From contig DFFY01000044.1 in assembly GCA_002371115.1 (NCBI GenBank), positions 1 to 23,998 of the forward strand: a stretch of 23,998 nucleotides of DNA, read 5' to 3'. Positions 21,910 to 23,998 of this stretch are shown here, piece after piece. The notes under the pieces are model-generated. The model had not been told where the DNA came from and made no database searches. It saw only the letters and a program-made list of their open reading frames with translations. The stretch's first letter is position 1. The number at the start of each line of letters is the position of its first letter. The DNA is from Bacteroidales bacterium UBA3764. Its GTDB lineage: Bacteria > Bacteroidota > Bacteroidia > Bacteroidales > UBA932. A program made the position numbers and the translations under genes.

Positions 21910-22760
21910 ATACCTTTGATTATTTGGAAGTAGCTGTCCGCCTGGACCCTTTCACGGAGGAAATGGCCGAAATCCTTACGGCGGAGCTCTCCGAACTGCC
22001 GTTCGACTCCTTCGTCACGGAAGAGCCGTTCCTCAAGTGCTACATCCAAACGGAGGATTACCGGCCCCAGGACGTAAAAGTGGTGCTGAGCGGTTATCCT
22101 GCCGCCGTGGGGTTCACCGCCACGCCGGTACAGGGGCAGAACTGGAACAAGGCCTGGGAGCAGGAATTCAAACCCATTGTAGTGGACGGCAAGGTCACCA
22201 TCAAAGCCAAATTCAATGAAAATGTGCCCCGCACGCGCTTCAACATCTGGATAGACCCGCAAATGGCCTTCGGTACGGGGTATCACAATACCACCTATAT
22301 GATGATGCAGCGGATGCTGGGGCTGGAGGCTTTCATCCGCGGCCGTTCGGTGGTGGACATGGGCTGTGGAACCGCCATCCTGGCCATTCTGGCCGCCAAG
22401 ATGGGGGCGCGGAAAGTGTTTGCGGTAGATATCGACTCCGTGGCAGCGCACAGCGCCTGGGGAAATGCCCGTTGGAACCGCGTGGGGTCGCGCGTGGAGA
22501 CGGCCTGCGGGGACGCTTCCCTGCTTCAGATGGGCACGTACGACGTCCTGCTGGCCAACATTCACCGCAACATTATCCTGGAGGACCTGCCTACGTATGT
22601 GCGTTCGCTGCGGCGGGGCGGGCGCCTGCTCCTGAGCGGCTTCTATATGGCCGATGTTCCTGCCATCCGCGAGGCCGCGGAGGCGCTGGGGCTGCAGTTT
22701 GCAGGCTCCTCGGAGCGCGAAGACTGGGCCTGCCTGGAGTTTGCTAAAACCGGCGCATAG
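21906..22760 (+). CDS. prmA: Ribosomal protein L11 methyltransferase
   Basis: Predicted 284 residues. The N-terminal third is the L11-binding domain and contains the linker WNKAWEQEFKPIVV (about residues 79-92). The SAM-binding Rossmann part follows: DPQMAFGTGYHNTTYMMMQ (about 117-135), VVDMGCGTAILAILAAKMGA (about 149-168), AVDID, and the motif LLANIHRNIILEDLP, where the Asn of the NxP/H-type motif is expected near the target amine. PrmA trimethylates ribosomal protein L11; loss is usually tolerated. The gene starts four bases inside the asmA-like gene end and its last 17 bases overlap the convergent gene on the other strand. Confidence 0.93.
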   Translation: MNTFDYLEVAVRLDPFTEEMAEILTAELSELPFDSFVTEEPFLKCYIQTEDYRPQDVKVVLSGYPAAVGFTATPVQGQNWNKAWEQEFKPIVVDGKVTIKAKFNENVPRTRFNIWIDPQMAFGTGYHNTTYMMMQRMLGLEAFIRGRSVVDMGCGTAILAILAAKMGARKVFAVDIDSVAAHSAWGNARWNRVGSRVETACGDASLLQMGTYDVLLANIHRNIILEDLPTYVRSLRRGGRLLLSGFYMADVPAIREAAEALGLQFAGSSEREDWACLEFAKTGA

Positions 22761-23892
22761 TCTGGCTGGCCAGCGAGATTTTCAGCTTGAACATGCTCTT
22801 CCCCTGGTAAAACACAAGGTCCAGGGTGGTGCCGTCATTCTCAAAATAATAGGTGCGGAGCTGCTTCCCTTTCACCACCGGTTCGGCCCAGATGAGAAGG
22901 TATTCTCCGGAGGATTTAGACTGGGCGATGACCGCCAGGTGGTCCCGCAGCACCACCTTGGCCACGTTGTAACTCTTCCCGCGTTCCTTCCCTGCCGATT
23001 TATAGGCATCGGCCAAAGTCGATTCTGCATCCAGCCTGCCGAAGGCCAGCTTGGCCTGCTGCGCCGTAAGCGCCTTGGGATTGCGTTCCCGCCACCACTG
23101 CAGCGAGGCGTCCGTGAGGTAATCGGCCTTTGTCAAAGGGACCAGCGCCGGATGGGTCCGGAACCGGTTCACCAGCCAGGCCACTTCTGCTGAGAGACTA
23201 AGGCCCTCCATGGCTTCTGGACTCTGGCCCTCGATGCGGCCGTCCGGGAGGGGCTTTCCGTAGAAAAGTGCCTGATTCAGAATGTCTTCCTCCGGAAGGT
23301 AAAGGGCTTCCACGTATTCGGCGGGACCGTTTTTATAGGTGAAATGGAGGTAGCTGCGGCCGCCGGTGGGGGCGACAATTTCCATCGGCGCGGTCAATTC
23401 GGTGAACGGCTGGTCCTGCATGGTATAGTTGACCAGGGTACGTCCGGCGAAGAGGCTGCCGTCCTTTTCCAGAATGCGGAGCGCCAGGCCGTCGTCCAGG
23501 GCCAGGATATAGTCCACATTGTCCTTGCGCCAGCCCACGGCATCCAGGCAGTTGCCGGCGATGGAAAGCGCCTCTTCATGGGTGAGGGGCGAGGTGTTGT
23601 GCTCCTTGATACGAGCCTCTGCCTGTGGCAGGAACGGAGACTCCGGGTGGTCTTTCACAAAAGCCTTTACGCCTTCTGCGTCCTCGGGGTTGAGGGTATA
23701 GAACAACAGCGAATCCCTGAGCCTGAGCACCTTGGCGGTATAGGCCGATTGCGGGAATTTACCCATGAACTTCTCCGCCGCCTTCACGGTGGGCTTCCTG
23801 AGCAGTTTGGTGTATTGTGAGGTTTCTGCCTTACTCTGCCCCAGCACCACCTGCGGCAACAGCACCAGCATCAGTAAAAGGATCCGTTTCAT
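22744..23892 (-). CDS. Exported protein of unknown function
   Basis: Predicted 382 residues; I do not recognise the family. The N-terminus MKRILLLMLVLLPQVVLGQS is a signal peptide with likely cleavage around residue 18-19, so the protein is periplasmic or outer-surface. It lacks the Cys expected of a lipoprotein. Residues about 20-95 (YTKLLRKPTVKAAEKFMGKFPQSAYTAKVLRLRDSLLF, then VKAFVKDHPESPFLPQAEARI) look like two tetratricopeptide-like helical pairs around the phrase FP-S-Y / HPESPF. The rest alternates strands and helices with SYLHFTYKNGPAEYVEALYLPEED and a C-terminal barrel-like part ending SLASQTMRRF. A full -7 box lies four bases before its ATG. The last 17 bases overlap prmA convergently. 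Confidence 0.75.
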   Translation of the reverse strand: MKRILLLMLVLLPQVVLGQSKAETSQYTKLLRKPTVKAAEKFMGKFPQSAYTAKVLRLRDSLLFYTLNPEDAEGVKAFVKDHPESPFLPQAEARIKEHNTSPLTHEEALSIAGNCLDAVGWRKDNVDYILALDDGLALRILEKDGSLFAGRTLVNYTMQDQPFTELTAPMEIVAPTGGRSYLHFTYKNGPAEYVEALYLPEEDILNQALFYGKPLPDGRIEGQSPEAMEGLSLSAEVAWLVNRFRTHPALVPLTKADYLTDASLQWWRERNPKALTAQQAKLAFGRLDAESTLADAYKSAGKERGKSYNVAKVVLRDHLAVIAQSKSSGEYLLIWAEPVVKGKQLRTYYFENDGTTLDLVFYQGKSMFKLKISLASQTMRRF

Positions 23893-23896
23893 GCTC

Positions 23897-23904
23897 CAAA
23901 GATA
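23897..23904 (-). promoter_or_regulatory. -7 box of the exported protein gene, four bases from the start codon
   Basis: The minus strand reads TATCTTTG, then GAGC, then ATG. This is a full -7 consensus so close to the start codon that the transcript should be leaderless or nearly so. No clear -33 box. Confidence 0.55.
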
Positions 23905-23932
23905 GTGATTATTTTGACACCGAGCGGCACCT

Positions 23933-23963
23933 TTTGATTTCTCAAGATAATTCCCTACCTTTG
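23933..23963 (+). promoter_or_regulatory. Promoter of the tRNA-Leu gene
   Basis: TTTG (23933-23936), 19 bases, then TACCTTTG (23956-23963): full consensus at normal spacing, 12 bases before the first tRNA base. It diverges from the exported protein gene. Confidence 0.75.
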
Positions 23964-23975
23964 CAGTCCACGTCT

Positions 23976-23998
23976 GCGGGTGTGTTGGAATTGGTAGA
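23976..23998 (+). tRNA. tRNA-Leu, 5' end only
   Basis: GCGGGTG can be the acceptor strand, TG fills positions 8-9, and GAATTGGTAGA is the D-loop sequence typical of leucine tRNAs. The gene runs off the right edge, so the anticodon and isoacceptor cannot be seen. A strong promoter directly upstream supports a real RNA gene. Confidence 0.75.

Overview
The window reads as a chromosomal segment of a Bacteroidales-type bacterium (phylum Bacteroidota). The basis is the repeated Bacteroidetes promoter signature (TTTG, about 20 bases, then TAnnTTTG), a DUF4783 gene, and Bacteroidota-style versions of EF-P, IspH, PrmA and a NtrY/NtrX-like pair. Base composition is fairly GC-rich except in a visibly AT-richer mobile element at 8394-10281. 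The genus cannot be named from the sequence alone.

Layout. 1-3967 (minus strand): a short-chain dehydrogenase, an aldehyde dehydrogenase one base behind it, a PreA-like iron-sulfur/FMN dihydropyrimidine dehydrogenase with its own promoter, and the start of ettA, cut by the window edge. 4023-8158 (plus): polA from a promoter divergent to the dehydrogenase pair, an ECF-like sigma factor, rsmG, and rpmH (L34) with its own promoter and terminator. 8159-10423: accessory DNA holding palindromic repeats and a 1.9-kb element with two 105-bp inverted, hairpin-bearing ends that enclose a putative winged-helix protein and a REP-associated (Y1, HUH) transposase. 10424-10882 (minus): a secreted DUF4783 protein. 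11030-17761 (plus): rlmH, a large NtrY-like membrane histidine kinase, a NtrX-like sigma-54 activator without a DNA-binding domain, cmk and ispH, mostly overlapping end to start. 17740-18309 (minus): efp, convergent with and overlapping ispH. 18436-22760 (plus): a large AsmA-like protein and prmA. 22744-23892 (minus): an unrecognised secreted protein, overlapping prmA. 23976-23998: the first bases of a tRNA-Leu behind a strong promoter.

Most of the window is housekeeping: replication/repair, rRNA and ribosomal protein methylation, translation factors, CMP kinase and isoprenoid synthesis. The unusual signal is repetitive DNA. A dispersed repeat (core TGTCATTnCGAGCGAAGCGA, ending AATCTC) occurs as the entire polA-sigma spacer, in the rlmH leader with tandem amplification, beside the mobile element, and in frame inside polA. 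A related palindromic repeat lies in frame inside the AsmA gene. The transposase element, with ends that are each palindromic and mutually inverted, is the best candidate for an undescribed system. PolA also appears to have lost its proofreading exonuclease motifs.
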